Source: Schlegelella_A sp038258415
Lineage (GTDB): Bacteria > Pseudomonadota > Gammaproteobacteria > Burkholderiales > Burkholderiaceae_C
Reading direction: 5' to 3'
Length of the DNA stretch: 18,553 nt
NCBI GenBank assembly: GCA_038258415.1
Contig: JBBSPY010000042.1
Coordinates: forward strand, 1-18,553
Shown: piece after piece, positions 1-6,910 of the stretch
How positions within the stretch are numbered: position 1 is the first letter of the stretch
Layout: each line of letters starts with the position of its first letter
The notes under the pieces: model-generated
What the model was told of the DNA's origin: nothing
Databases searched by the model: none
The model's input: the letters and a program-made list of their open reading frames with translations, nothing else
Program-made: the position numbers and the translations under genes

Positions 1-82
1 CGAAGGGCGAACGGAAAGTGGCCGTGGATGCGGGAGGGAGATGCGGAGGCGGGGCGGGCGTGAAAAGCGTCACGCGGGATGG

Positions 83-325
83 GTGAGTGAAGGATCGTGC
101 GCCGCGGTCAGCGAACTCGTCGAGCGAGGCCGGCAACTGGCTCCGGCAGACCGCGAGCGCCTCGTCGATCGCCTTCTCGAATCGCTGAACGAGCCTTCGA
201 CCGTCGAACTGGACGCGGCATGGGAGGCAGAAATCGAACATCGTCTCGCCGAGTACGACCGGGGAGGCGCCCGCGCAGTCGATTCCGAGGAAGTGTTCGC
301 CAAGGCCCGAAATCTCGCCAGGTGA
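83..325 (+). CDS. Putative addiction-module antitoxin (Unstab_antitox-like)
   Basis: This small acidic protein of 80 residues from a GTG start resembles the 'putative addiction module component' antitoxins that normally pair with RelE/ParE-type toxins. The family-like features are an N-terminal ELVERGRQLAPADRERLVDRLLESL segment in two parts, a WEAEIEHRLAEYD block and an acidic AVDSEEVF block near the end, about residues 10-75. The GTG at 83 is preferred over an ATG at 41, because the 14 extra residues are Arg/Gly-rich and unlike the family. The stop overlaps a GTG at 322 that would start the partner toxin, the usual coupled arrangement. The toxin is truncated, so this antitoxin is probably orphaned. 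The family is recognised by pattern only; start choice is moderately sure. Confidence 0.72.
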   Translation: MSEGSCAAVSELVERGRQLAPADRERLVDRLLESLNEPSTVELDAAWEAEIEHRLAEYDRGGARAVDSEEVFAKARNLAR

Positions 326-435
326 TCGCCGTTCGCTTTCTCCCTGCGGCCGAGATCGAACTGTTGAGAGAAGTGACACAAGGGCGGCTTGAGCAACGGT
401 TGCCGAACCGTCTACGAACTTCACAGAATCTCTAG
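322..435 (+). pseudogene. Truncated RelE/ParE-family toxin remnant
   Basis: A GTG at 322 overlaps the antitoxin stop in a GTGA arrangement and opens a frame of only 37 residues. The first 19 or so, VIAVRFLPAAEIELLREVT, match the usual N-terminus of RelE/ParE toxins, where a Tyr-Tyr-Glu segment normally follows. From about position 379 the frame turns into unrelated residues (QGRLEQ onward) and stops at 433-435. Intact toxins of this family run to roughly 90-100 residues, so most of the fold is missing. Two inverted repeats (396-411 and 424-441) sit in the divergent tail. I read this as the remains of a toxin gene cut by deletion or recombination; a genuine microprotein is less likely. Confidence 0.65.
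396..411. repeat. Perfect 6-bp inverted repeat, 4-nt loop
   Basis: ACGGTT (396-401) is separated from AACCGT (406-411) by GCCG. It lies just beyond the point where the toxin remnant stops resembling its family. There is no T-run after it, so it is not a standard terminator. Confidence 0.6.
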
Positions 436-441
436 ATTCTG
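424..441. repeat. Perfect 8-bp inverted repeat, 2-nt spacer
   Basis: CAGAATCT (424-431) and AGATTCTG (434-441) are exact inverted copies around CT. The segment is more AT-rich than its surroundings and overlaps the stop of the truncated toxin. It could be a dimer-binding operator, a recombination scar or a weak hairpin. The sequence does not decide which. Confidence 0.65.
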
Positions 442-537
442 GTACTGCGGCGCCTTTTCGTATACCGCCGGCGCGGCTTCCGACGCGGTCGCCGCCTGTT
501 CCAGCGGGCCTGAAAAGCAGCACGCGGGTGAATGGAT
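436..537. other. Intergenic spacer between convergent toxin-antitoxin units
   Basis: About 100 nt lie between the toxin remnant (+) and the stop of the PIN toxin gene (minus). I see no convincing coding frame here and no hairpin followed by a T-run. Confidence 0.5.
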
Positions 538-963
538 TCAGCGTCTGGCGGCAAGTTGCGAGAGGGCCTGCCGCGCCGTCACGATCGCGATGCCTTCGTA
601 GCTGCCGAGCGGCAACAGGTCGCGCTTGTCGCCTGATGCGATCAGATCGGCCTCACCGGCAAGTGCAGCGGCCAGTACATGGTCATCGTCCGGGTCGGTC
701 GGCACGATCCGCGGCACATTGGTTGGTGACACCACGATGGCGAGCCGCCGCAGGTCGTCGACCACGCTCGTGGGCGCCAGCCCCGCCTGCGAGAGACGGT
801 CGTGAAACTTCGCCCGGGAAAGTACATCGAGAAGCTCAGCCAACAGCGCCTCGCTCGTGCAAAGCTCGAACTCACCGGTCCTGACGCCTTCGACAAGTTG
901 GCGCGGCAACCCAGCGGAAATGACTCCCGACACCAGCAGGTTCGTGTCGAGCACCAGCCGCAC
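538..963 (-). CDS. PIN-domain toxin (VapC-like ribonuclease)
   Basis: The 141-residue product is the size of a single PIN domain. PIN toxins are Mg-dependent endoribonucleases that cut RNA to stop growth. The conserved acidic residues are visible: Asp6 in LVLDTNLLVSG, Glu43 in LLAELLDVL, the acidic cluster Asp90-Asp94 in TDPDDDHVLAAAL and Asp112 in SGDKRDLL. The strand pattern fits the 'putative toxin-antitoxin system toxin component, PIN family'. The start is GTG at 961-963, just after the antitoxin stop with a 3-nt gap, which implies one transcript and coupled translation. All catalytic positions are present, so the toxin looks intact. The RNA target cannot be read from the sequence. Confidence 0.88.
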   Translation of the reverse strand: MRLVLDTNLLVSGVISAGLPRQLVEGVRTGEFELCTSEALLAELLDVLSRAKFHDRLSQAGLAPTSVVDDLRRLAIVVSPTNVPRIVPTDPDDDHVLAAALAGEADLIASGDKRDLLPLGSYEGIAIVTARQALSQLAARR

Positions 964-966
964 CGA

Positions 967-1209
967 TCAGGCGTCTTGTCGGGTTCGTCGATCGTGCCGC
1001 GCTGCCTGAACCTCGGCCTCGACTTCATCCTCGGTCAGTGCCGGCAACTTCAGGCCGTCGAGACGTGTCATGCCGTCGCCGAGACGCTTCGCTGCCGCAA
1101 CGCGGTCCTCGCGATTCGCCAGGAACTCGACGAAGTCAGCGACCTCGGCCACGCGGCTGGGCGGGAGCTTCTTCAAGCGCTCCAACAACTGAGCTTCGAT
1201 TGCCGTCAT
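967..1209 (-). CDS. Antitoxin partner of the PIN toxin
   Basis: An 80-residue protein encoded immediately upstream of the PIN toxin on the same strand. The N-terminal half (MTAIEAQLLERLKKLPPSRV, then AEVADFVEFLANRED) looks like the short helical DUF2281/VapB-like antitoxins with an L-x-x-L-P-x-x-x-x-E-V-x-D-F-V-E-F-L pattern. The C-terminal part, LPALTEDEVEAEVQAARHD, is acidic and probably wraps the toxin active site. The ATG at 1207-1209 follows a good ribosome binding site, AGGAAG, at 1216-1221 on the minus strand. The function rests on gene order and size as much as on sequence. The promoter is not obvious: only 45 nt separate it from the FHA gene upstream, so read-through from that gene is possible. 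Confidence 0.78.
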   Translation of the reverse strand: MTAIEAQLLERLKKLPPSRVAEVADFVEFLANREDRVAAAKRLGDGMTRLDGLKLPALTEDEVEAEVQAARHDRRTRQDA

Positions 1210-1215
1210 GGGCAG

Positions 1216-1221
1216 CTTCCT
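1216..1221 (-). promoter_or_regulatory. Ribosome binding site of the PIN-module antitoxin
   Basis: AGGAAG on the minus strand, 6 nt before the ATG at 1209. It supports that start codon. Confidence 0.6.
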
Positions 1222-1254
1222 ACGCGCCTCGTGGAACGTGCGCCGCCAACCGCC

Positions 1255-1971
1255 TTACGCCGCCTGCTGCACGAACTGCATCTGCGTGCCGGCGAGCTCG
1301 ATCACGTCGCCGTTCTTCAGGCCCACGGTCTCGCCCGCCAGCGGCGTGTTGTTCACGGTCGGCCGCGAACTGCCTTCCACGTGGGCCAGCACGTAGCCGG
1401 TGGGGCGCTTGGTGATCGACGCGACCTGCACGCCAGGCTTGCCGACGGTGGTGACGACCTTGGTGAGGGTGACCTCGCGGCCGGCGGCGGCGCCGTTCAT
1501 GACGCGGATCGTGGCGGGGCCGACCGCCGACGGCATCGCCGAGCCGACGCCACCAGGCGCCTGGCCGGCGCCCGAGAGCCCGCCGAAGCCGGAGGCACGG
1601 CTCGGCTGGTAGCCGCCGGCACCGCCCGCTGCGCCGGCCATCTGGCCCGGCTTCATGATCATCGTCTTCTCGTAGTCGGCGCTGTCGTCGACCAGGAACT
1701 TGATCTTGTACTTGCCGACCTCGACCGTGTCGTTGCCCGCGAGCAGCTGCTTCTTGACGGCCTTGCCATTGATGTAGGTGCCGTTGGTGCTGTTGAGGTC
1801 TTCGATGAAGACGTCGGCGCCGACCATCTGCAGCACGGCGTGCTCGCCGGAGACGGCGAGGTTGTCGATGACGATGTCGTTGTAGGGCCGGCGGCCGAGG
1901 GTCGTCTTGTCCTTCGTGATCTGGACTTCCTTGATGACCACCCCGTCGAGCGATACAACCAGCTTGGGCAT
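1255..1971 (-). CDS. Double FHA-domain protein
   Basis: This 238-residue protein has no signal peptide or membrane segment, so it is probably cytoplasmic. The N-terminal FHA domain (about 1-93) carries the full phosphothreonine-binding signature: Gly26-Arg27, Asn31-Asp32, Ser41-x-x-His44 and Ser61-Thr-Asn-Gly-Thr65. A segment DYEKTMIMKPG (99-109) follows, with Thr103 as a possible phosphorylation site, then a Gly/Ala/Pro-rich linker (110-150). A second FHA-like fold (about 152-236) retains strands and an N-N-x-x-L turn but lacks the Gly-Arg and Ser-x-x-His residues, so it probably does not bind phosphothreonine. The gene lies 48 nt downstream of a PP2C phosphatase on the same strand. The two likely act in one phosphorylation pathway. 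The partner and kinase are unknown. Confidence 0.85.
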   Translation of the reverse strand: MPKLVVSLDGVVIKEVQITKDKTTLGRRPYNDIVIDNLAVSGEHAVLQMVGADVFIEDLNSTNGTYINGKAVKKQLLAGNDTVEVGKYKIKFLVDDSADYEKTMIMKPGQMAGAAGGAGGYQPSRASGFGGLSGAGQAPGGVGSAMPSAVGPATIRVMNGAAAGREVTLTKVVTTVGKPGVQVASITKRPTGYVLAHVEGSSRPTVNNTPLAGETVGLKNGDVIELAGTQMQFVQQAA

Positions 1972-2019
1972 GCTTGCGACCTCGAGATCTTTATTGTGTC
2001 GGCGCGAAGGGCGCTCTGG

Positions 2020-2802
2020 CTAGCGGCGGAACGGCCACCAGGAACGCGCAGCGCCGGCCGGGCCTTTGACCCGGACGAGAACAACGGAAATATTATCCTT
2101 TCCACCGGCCTCGTTTGCGGCGTCGACGAGCGTCTTCGCCGCTTCCGGCAGTAAGTCGCACTGCAACAACAAGTCGGCGACGGTGTCGTCGTCGAGCATG
2201 TCGGACAGGCCGTCGGAGCACATCAGGTAGATATCGCCCGCCTGGACGTCGTGCAGGTGCGTCTCCAGCAGCACCGTGTCTTCGACGCCAACGGCGCGGG
2301 TGACCAGGTTCTTGTTGGCCGAGAAAGCCGCCTGCTCGGCGGTGATGAGGCCGGAGTCGATCTGCTCCTGCAGCAGCGAATGGTCGTGGGTGATCTGCGA
2401 CAGGCGCCCGGAGCGCAGGCGGTAGCAGCGCGAATCGCCGACGTGGCCGAGGAGGAGGCGGTTGTCGCGGAACACGCCGACGACCAGCGTCGTGCCCATG
2501 CCCTCGTACTGCGGGTTCGAGTTGGCGGCGTTGAAGATCGCGCGGTTGGCGTTGTCGACGCAGATGTCCATCGCCCGGCGCACGTCGGTGTCGGTGGCGG
2601 AGTCGGAAGCCTCGGAGAGCCAGCGGCCGAGCTCGGTCTTGATGAACGAGGTGCACATCCCGCTGGCGACCTCGCCGGCGTTGTAGCCGCCCATGCCGTC
2701 GGCGAGGACGGCAAGCGAGGTCGCCTCGTCGACAACGGCGGAATCCTCGTTGTTGTTGCGCGCCCGTCCGGTGTCGGTGGCGCAATGGAACTCGAGCGTC
2801 AT
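2020..2802 (-). CDS. PP2C-family Ser/Thr protein phosphatase
   Basis: A 260-residue soluble phosphatase of the metal-dependent PP2C (PPM) family, typical in length for Stp/PrpC/PppA types. The motifs appear in order: Asp10-Thr-Gly with NNNED (16-20), LADGMGG (33-39) holding metal ligand Asp35, GMGTTLVV (101-108), GHVGDSR (119-125), CSDGLSDML (195-203) with Asp197, and KDNISVVLV (235-243) with Asp236-Asn237. All metal-binding positions are present, so it should be active. The ATG at 2800-2802 starts directly at the domain; a GTG three codons upstream is the alternative. It lies 71 nt after sucD and 48 nt before the FHA gene, on the same strand. No Ser/Thr kinase is in the window. The short C-terminal tail SWWPFRR lies outside the catalytic fold. 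Confidence 0.92.
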   Translation of the reverse strand: MTLEFHCATDTGRARNNNEDSAVVDEATSLAVLADGMGGYNAGEVASGMCTSFIKTELGRWLSEASDSATDTDVRRAMDICVDNANRAIFNAANSNPQYEGMGTTLVVGVFRDNRLLLGHVGDSRCYRLRSGRLSQITHDHSLLQEQIDSGLITAEQAAFSANKNLVTRAVGVEDTVLLETHLHDVQAGDIYLMCSDGLSDMLDDDTVADLLLQCDLLPEAAKTLVDAANEAGGKDNISVVLVRVKGPAGAARSWWPFRR

Positions 2803-2873
2803 CGTCGGCACGGAGCGGCGCGTAAGTGTCTGGGGGCCGCCGGATTGTGCCTCGGCGCGGGCCGGGCCTCCGG

Positions 2874-3767
2874 CTAGACGAGGCCCTTCATCAGCCGCCC
2901 CATCTCCGACGGGTTGCGCGTGACGGTGAAGCCGCACGCCTCCATCACTTCGAGCTTGGCATCGGCCGTGTCGGCACCGCCCGAGATCAGCGCGCCGGCG
3001 TGGCCCATGCGCTTGCCCGGCGGCGCGGTCACACCGGCGATGAAGCCGACGATCGGCTTCTTCATATGGTCCTTGCACCAGCGTGCGGCCTCGGCCTCGT
3101 CGGAGCCGCCGATCTCGCCGATCATGACGACGGCATCGGTGCCAGGGTCGTCGTTGAAGAGCTTCATGATGTCGAGGTGCTTCAGCCCGTTGATCGGGTC
3201 GCCGCCGATGCCGACGGCGCTCGACTGGCCGAGGCCCACCTCTGTGATCTGGGCCACCGCCTCGTAGGTCAGCGTGCCCGAGCGCGAGACGATGCCGATT
3301 CGGCCCTTTCGGTGGATGTGGCCCGGCATGATGCCGATCTTGATCTCGTCGGGGGTGATGAGGCCGGGGCAGTTGGGGCCGAGCAGCAGCGTCTTCTTCC
3401 TGCCGGCCGCCTCGCGCGCGCGCATCTTCGCCCTGACCTCGAGCATGTCGCGGACGGGGATGCCCTCGGTGATGCAGATCGCCAGGTCGAGCTCGGCCTC
3501 GACGGCTTCCAGGATCGCGGCGGCGGCGCCGGCCGGCGGCACGTAGATCACGCTGACGGTGGCGCCGGTCTTGGCGGCGGCGGCTTTCACGGTGGCGAAG
3601 ATCGGGATGCCCTCGAAATCCTCGCCGGCCTTCTTCGGATGCACGCCGGCCACGAAGCACGCCTTGCCGTTGGCGTAGTCGCGGCACATCCGGGTGTGGA
3701 ACTGGCCGGTCTTGCCGGTGATGCCCTGCGTGATGACCCGGGTGTTGCGGTCGATGAGGATGCTCAT
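2874..3767 (-). CDS. sucD: Succinyl-CoA ligase [ADP-forming] subunit alpha
   Basis: The 297-residue alpha subunit (289 in E. coli) works with SucC to convert succinyl-CoA to succinate with formation of ATP or GTP in the TCA cycle. The N-terminal CoA-binding Rossmann domain carries TQGITGKTGQFHT (13-25). The ligase domain has GPNCPGLITPDE (130-141), SRSGTLTYEA (161-170) and GGDPINGL (188-195). The active-site His that is transiently phosphorylated is His256 in KRMGHAGALISGG. The ATG at 3765-3767 lies 10 nt after the sucC stop, so the two are co-transcribed. The family assignment is certain. Confidence 0.98.
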   Translation of the reverse strand: MSILIDRNTRVITQGITGKTGQFHTRMCRDYANGKACFVAGVHPKKAGEDFEGIPIFATVKAAAAKTGATVSVIYVPPAGAAAAILEAVEAELDLAICITEGIPVRDMLEVRAKMRAREAAGRKKTLLLGPNCPGLITPDEIKIGIMPGHIHRKGRIGIVSRSGTLTYEAVAQITEVGLGQSSAVGIGGDPINGLKHLDIMKLFNDDPGTDAVVMIGEIGGSDEAEAARWCKDHMKKPIVGFIAGVTAPPGKRMGHAGALISGGADTADAKLEVMEACGFTVTRNPSEMGRLMKGLV

Positions 3768-3777
3768 GTCTGCGTTC

Positions 3778-4953
3778 TCACTTCACCGCCGCGACGACCT
3801 TCTCGGCGGCCTCGGCCATCGAGTCGGCGCTGATGATGGGCAGGCCGGAGTCGGCGAGCATCTTCTTGCCCTGCTGCTCGTTCGTGCCCTTCATGCGCAC
3901 CACGAGCGGCACCTTCAGGTTGGTCGCCTTGCAGGCGGTGATGACGCCCTCGGCGATCGTGTCGCAGCGCATGATGCCGCCGAAGATGTTGACGAGGATC
4001 GCCTTCACCTTCGGGTTGCCGAGCATGATCTTGAATGCCTCGGTGACCTTCTCGGCATTGGCGCCGCCGCCGACGTCGAGGAAATTCGCGGGCGACCCGC
4101 CGAACAGCTTGATCGTGTCCATCGTTGCCATCGCCAGGCCGGCGCCGTTGACGAGGCAGCCGATGTCGCCGTCGAGCTGGATGTAGGCAAGGTCGAACTT
4201 GCTCGCCTCGATCTCGGCCGGGTCTTCCTCGTCGAGGTCACGGTAGGCGGCGATCTCGGGGTGGCGGAAGACGGCGTTGGAGTCGAAGTTGAACTTGGCG
4301 TCGAGCGCCTTGATCGTCTCCGGGCCGCCGTCCTTGCCGCCCTCGAGGATCAGCGGGTTGATCTCGGCGAGCGACGCGTCGGTCTCCATGTAGCAGCGGT
4401 AGAGCTTGCCGAACACGTCGACCGCCTGCGCCTGCGCCTCGGCCGGAACGCCCATGCCGTCGGCGAGCTTCTTCCCCTCGGCGGCATCGAACCCGGCGGT
4501 CGGGTCGATGAAGATCTTGACGATCTTCTCCGGCGTGTCGTGGGCCACCTGCTCGATGTCCATGCCGCCTTCGCTCGACCCCATCATCGCCACCTTCTGC
4601 GTGGCGCGGTCGGTGAGGACGGCGAGGTAGTACTCCTTGCGGATGTCGGCGCCCTCCTCGACGAGCAGCCGCCGCACCTTCTGGCCATCGGGGCCGGTCT
4701 GGTGCGTCTTGAGCTGCATGCCGAGGATCTGGCCGGCGAGCTTGGCGACGTCGGCCTCCGACTTGGCGATCTTGACGCCGCCGCCCTTGCCGCGTCCGCC
4801 GGCATGGATCTGCGCCTTCACCACCCAGATCGACCCGCCCAGCTTCTGCGCCGCCTCGACGGCCTCGCGCTCGCTGAACGCCGCATAGCCGCGCGGCACC
4901 GGAATGCCGAACTGGGCAAGGAGTTCCTTGCCCTGGTATTCGTGGATCTTCAT
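3778..4953 (-). CDS. sucC: Succinyl-CoA ligase [ADP-forming] subunit beta
   Basis: The 391-residue beta subunit (388 in E. coli) has an N-terminal ATP-grasp domain that binds nucleotide and succinate. The start is set at the ATG 4951-4953, giving the canonical MKIHEYQGKELLAQFG; the open frame runs 26 codons further upstream but that stretch is unlike the family. Visible motifs are KAQIHAGGRGKGGGVK for ATP-grasp nucleotide contact (about residues 46-61), SSEGGMDIE (about 130-138), EINPL, NFLDVGGGA and VNIFGGIMRCD near the C-terminus. It is the first gene of sucC-sucD and starts about 110 nt after the recX stop, leaving room for its own promoter, which I cannot place with confidence. Confidence 0.98.
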   Translation of the reverse strand: MKIHEYQGKELLAQFGIPVPRGYAAFSEREAVEAAQKLGGSIWVVKAQIHAGGRGKGGGVKIAKSEADVAKLAGQILGMQLKTHQTGPDGQKVRRLLVEEGADIRKEYYLAVLTDRATQKVAMMGSSEGGMDIEQVAHDTPEKIVKIFIDPTAGFDAAEGKKLADGMGVPAEAQAQAVDVFGKLYRCYMETDASLAEINPLILEGGKDGGPETIKALDAKFNFDSNAVFRHPEIAAYRDLDEEDPAEIEASKFDLAYIQLDGDIGCLVNGAGLAMATMDTIKLFGGSPANFLDVGGGANAEKVTEAFKIMLGNPKVKAILVNIFGGIMRCDTIAEGVITACKATNLKVPLVVRMKGTNEQQGKKMLADSGLPIISADSMAEAAEKVVAAVK

Positions 4954-5035
4954 CGGCGCGAGCGTGCTCTGGTGGGGAGGGCAACGTGGCGCCCGGCAGA
5001 AAGGCGTGAAAAGCGGCGCCGAATGTAGCACGCGA

Positions 5036-5061
5036 CCCCGGGCCGGCCGGCCGCGGAGGGG
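5036..5061. repeat. GC palindrome downstream of recX
   Basis: A 12-nt self-complementary run, GGCCGGCCGGCC (5041-5052), is flanked by CCCC (5036-5039) and GGGG (5058-5061). On the recX strand it starts just after the stop codon and could form a GC-rich hairpin. There is no T-run, so an intrinsic terminator is doubtful. Confidence 0.35.
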
Positions 5062-5062
5062 G

Positions 5063-5553
5063 TCAGGACACGATCGTGCGCATGAGGCGATGGATCACGT
5101 CGGGCGAGAAGCCGCGCTGGGCGAGGAAGCGGTTCTGTGCCGCACGAGCGGCGGCGTCGGCCGGCGGGTCGTCGCCGAAGCGGCGCTGCCGCACGTCGCG
5201 CGCGCGGTCGATCTCGGTGACGGCGAGCTCGGCCGCGACGGCGGCGTCGATCGACACGCCGTGCTGCGCGAGCTCGCTGCGGATGCGCAGGTTGCCGAAC
5301 CGCGCCTGCCGGGCGTGAACGCGCGATTCGGCGAAGCGTTCGCTCGACAGCAGCCCGTCGGCCTCGAGCGCGTCGAGCAGGCGGTCGACCGCGGCGGCGG
5401 CCTCGGAGGGCTCTGCGTCGGCTTCGGCTTCGGCTTCGGCAGCCTTCGCCGCGTGACGCAGCAGCTTGCGCCGCAGCTCGACCCGGCTCTGGTCGCGCTG
5501 CGCGAGCGCCTGCAGCGCCCTGGCGCGCAGCGAAAGCCGCTGCGCTCGGGGCC

Positions 5554-5557
<4 letters not shown>
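5063..5557 (-). CDS. recX: Recombination regulatory protein RecX
   Basis: The 164-residue RecX (166 in E. coli) binds RecA filaments and blocks their extension and ATPase, limiting recombination and the SOS response. The conserved core is RFAESRVHARQARFGNLR followed by IRSELAQHG (about 74-100), and the C-terminal helix ends with FLAQRGFSPDVIHRLM. The ATG at 5555-5557 overlaps the recA TGA as ATGA, so translation is coupled. The AGGAGG inside the recA end is only 1 nt from this ATG, closer than a normal Shine-Dalgarno spacing, which again favours coupling. A low-complexity insert of alternating Ala/Glu (about 38-56) separates the first helices and contains a hexanucleotide repeat. No other start is plausible in this frame. 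Confidence 0.93.
5421..5438. repeat. Hexanucleotide tandem repeat GCTTCG x3 in recX
   Basis: Three exact in-frame copies of GCTTCG on the + strand encode alternating Glu-Ala residues in the RecX insert. Copy number could vary between strains without shifting the frame. Confidence 0.8.
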
Positions 5558-6642
<1,085 letters not shown>

Positions 6643-6652
6643 GGCGATCGGG

Positions 6653-6657
6653 CTCCT
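6653..6657 (-). promoter_or_regulatory. Ribosome binding site of recA
   Basis: AGGAG on the minus strand, 10 nt before the ATG at 6642. It fixes the recA start against the longer open frame. Confidence 0.65.
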
Positions 6658-6670
6658 GTGGGCTGGCGGG

Positions 6671-6700
6671 ATTATCAGCGAAAGGCTGGATGTTTGTACA
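6671..6700 (-). promoter_or_regulatory. Probable sigma-70 promoter of recA
   Basis: On the minus strand, TGTACA (6695-6700, 4 of 6 matches to TTGACA) and GATAAT (6671-6676, 5 of 6 matches to TATAAT) are spaced 18 nt apart. The -10 element ends 28 nt before the recA ATG. The -35 hexamer lies inside the LexA-type box, so repressor binding would block polymerase. Confidence 0.6.
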
Positions 6701-6701
6701 G
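6686..6701 (-). promoter_or_regulatory. LexA-type SOS box upstream of recA
   Basis: The minus strand reads CTG-TACAAACATC-CAG, the CTG-N10-CAG form of the LexA operator known from E. coli and many beta/gammaproteobacteria. It begins with CTGTAC and is preceded by TA, as in the consensus. It lies 44 nt upstream of the recA start codon and covers the predicted -35 hexamer. Its location makes a chance match unlikely. Confidence 0.8.
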
Positions 6702-6716
6702 TAGCCGATGCGCCTC

Positions 6717-6781
6717 GCCGACACACTCCCCGGGTCGGGCGGGAGCGACGCCCTCGAAAGGGCTCCCTCCGCGGTGTCGGC
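6717..6781. repeat. Large nested inverted repeat upstream of recA
   Basis: The outer arms GCCGACAC (6717-6724) and GTGTCGGC (6774-6781) are exact inverted copies. Inside them GCCCT (6750-6754), loop CGAA and AGGGC (6759-6763) form a second stem, and GGGA (6741-6744) can pair with TCCC (6764-6767) across a 5-nt bulge. The element lies upstream of both the recA promoter and the divergent lipoprotein gene. It could be a protein-binding region or part of a transcript. Confidence 0.6.
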
Positions 6782-6830
6782 CCGATTCCATGTCGGCCCG
6801 CTCCGACAGGCACGGGCCGCCCGGGCCGAC
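6775..6830. repeat. Direct and inverted repeats of TGTCGGCCCG
   Basis: TGTCGGCCCG occurs at 6775-6784 and again at 6791-6800. The inverse CGGGCCGAC (6822-6830) matches nine bases of either copy; with the second copy it forms a perfect 9-bp stem around a 21-nt loop. The first copy overlaps the right arm of the adjacent nested hairpin, so alternative pairings are possible. Confidence 0.6.
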
Positions 6831-6898
6831 GCCTGCTCGCCGCGTGCGCCGACGCGGCCGAAGGTCCGATCTGCTTAACGTGGCGCCCCTGACCGCTC

Positions 6899-6903
6899 AG
6901 GAG
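6899..6903 (+). promoter_or_regulatory. Ribosome binding site of the BON lipoprotein gene
   Basis: AGGAG lies 7 nt before the ATG at 6911, which fits an efficiently translated start. Confidence 0.65.
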
Positions 6904-6910
6904 ACCCACC

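Noticed and set aside
1..63. Possible C-terminal tail of an upstream gene ending TGA at 61-63
   Set aside because: Only about 20 codons are visible, with no recognisable motif; other frames are open too, so coding cannot be supported.
1972..2019. Separate promoter for the FHA gene in the AT-richer ACAATAAAGAT patch
   Set aside because: It lacks a recognisable -35 element, and the FHA gene can equally be transcribed with the phosphatase gene upstream.
802..2154. Long open frame on the + strand opposite the antitoxin, FHA and phosphatase genes
   Set aside because: It runs antisense to genes with clear motifs, has Arg/Ala/Asp-biased composition and shows no domain. Similar long antisense frames (for example 3694-5028 and 8953-11346) come from high GC at codon position three.
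5036..5061. Intrinsic terminator for recA-recX
   Set aside because: The palindrome is GC-only with no T-run on the minus strand, so it is listed as a repeat only.
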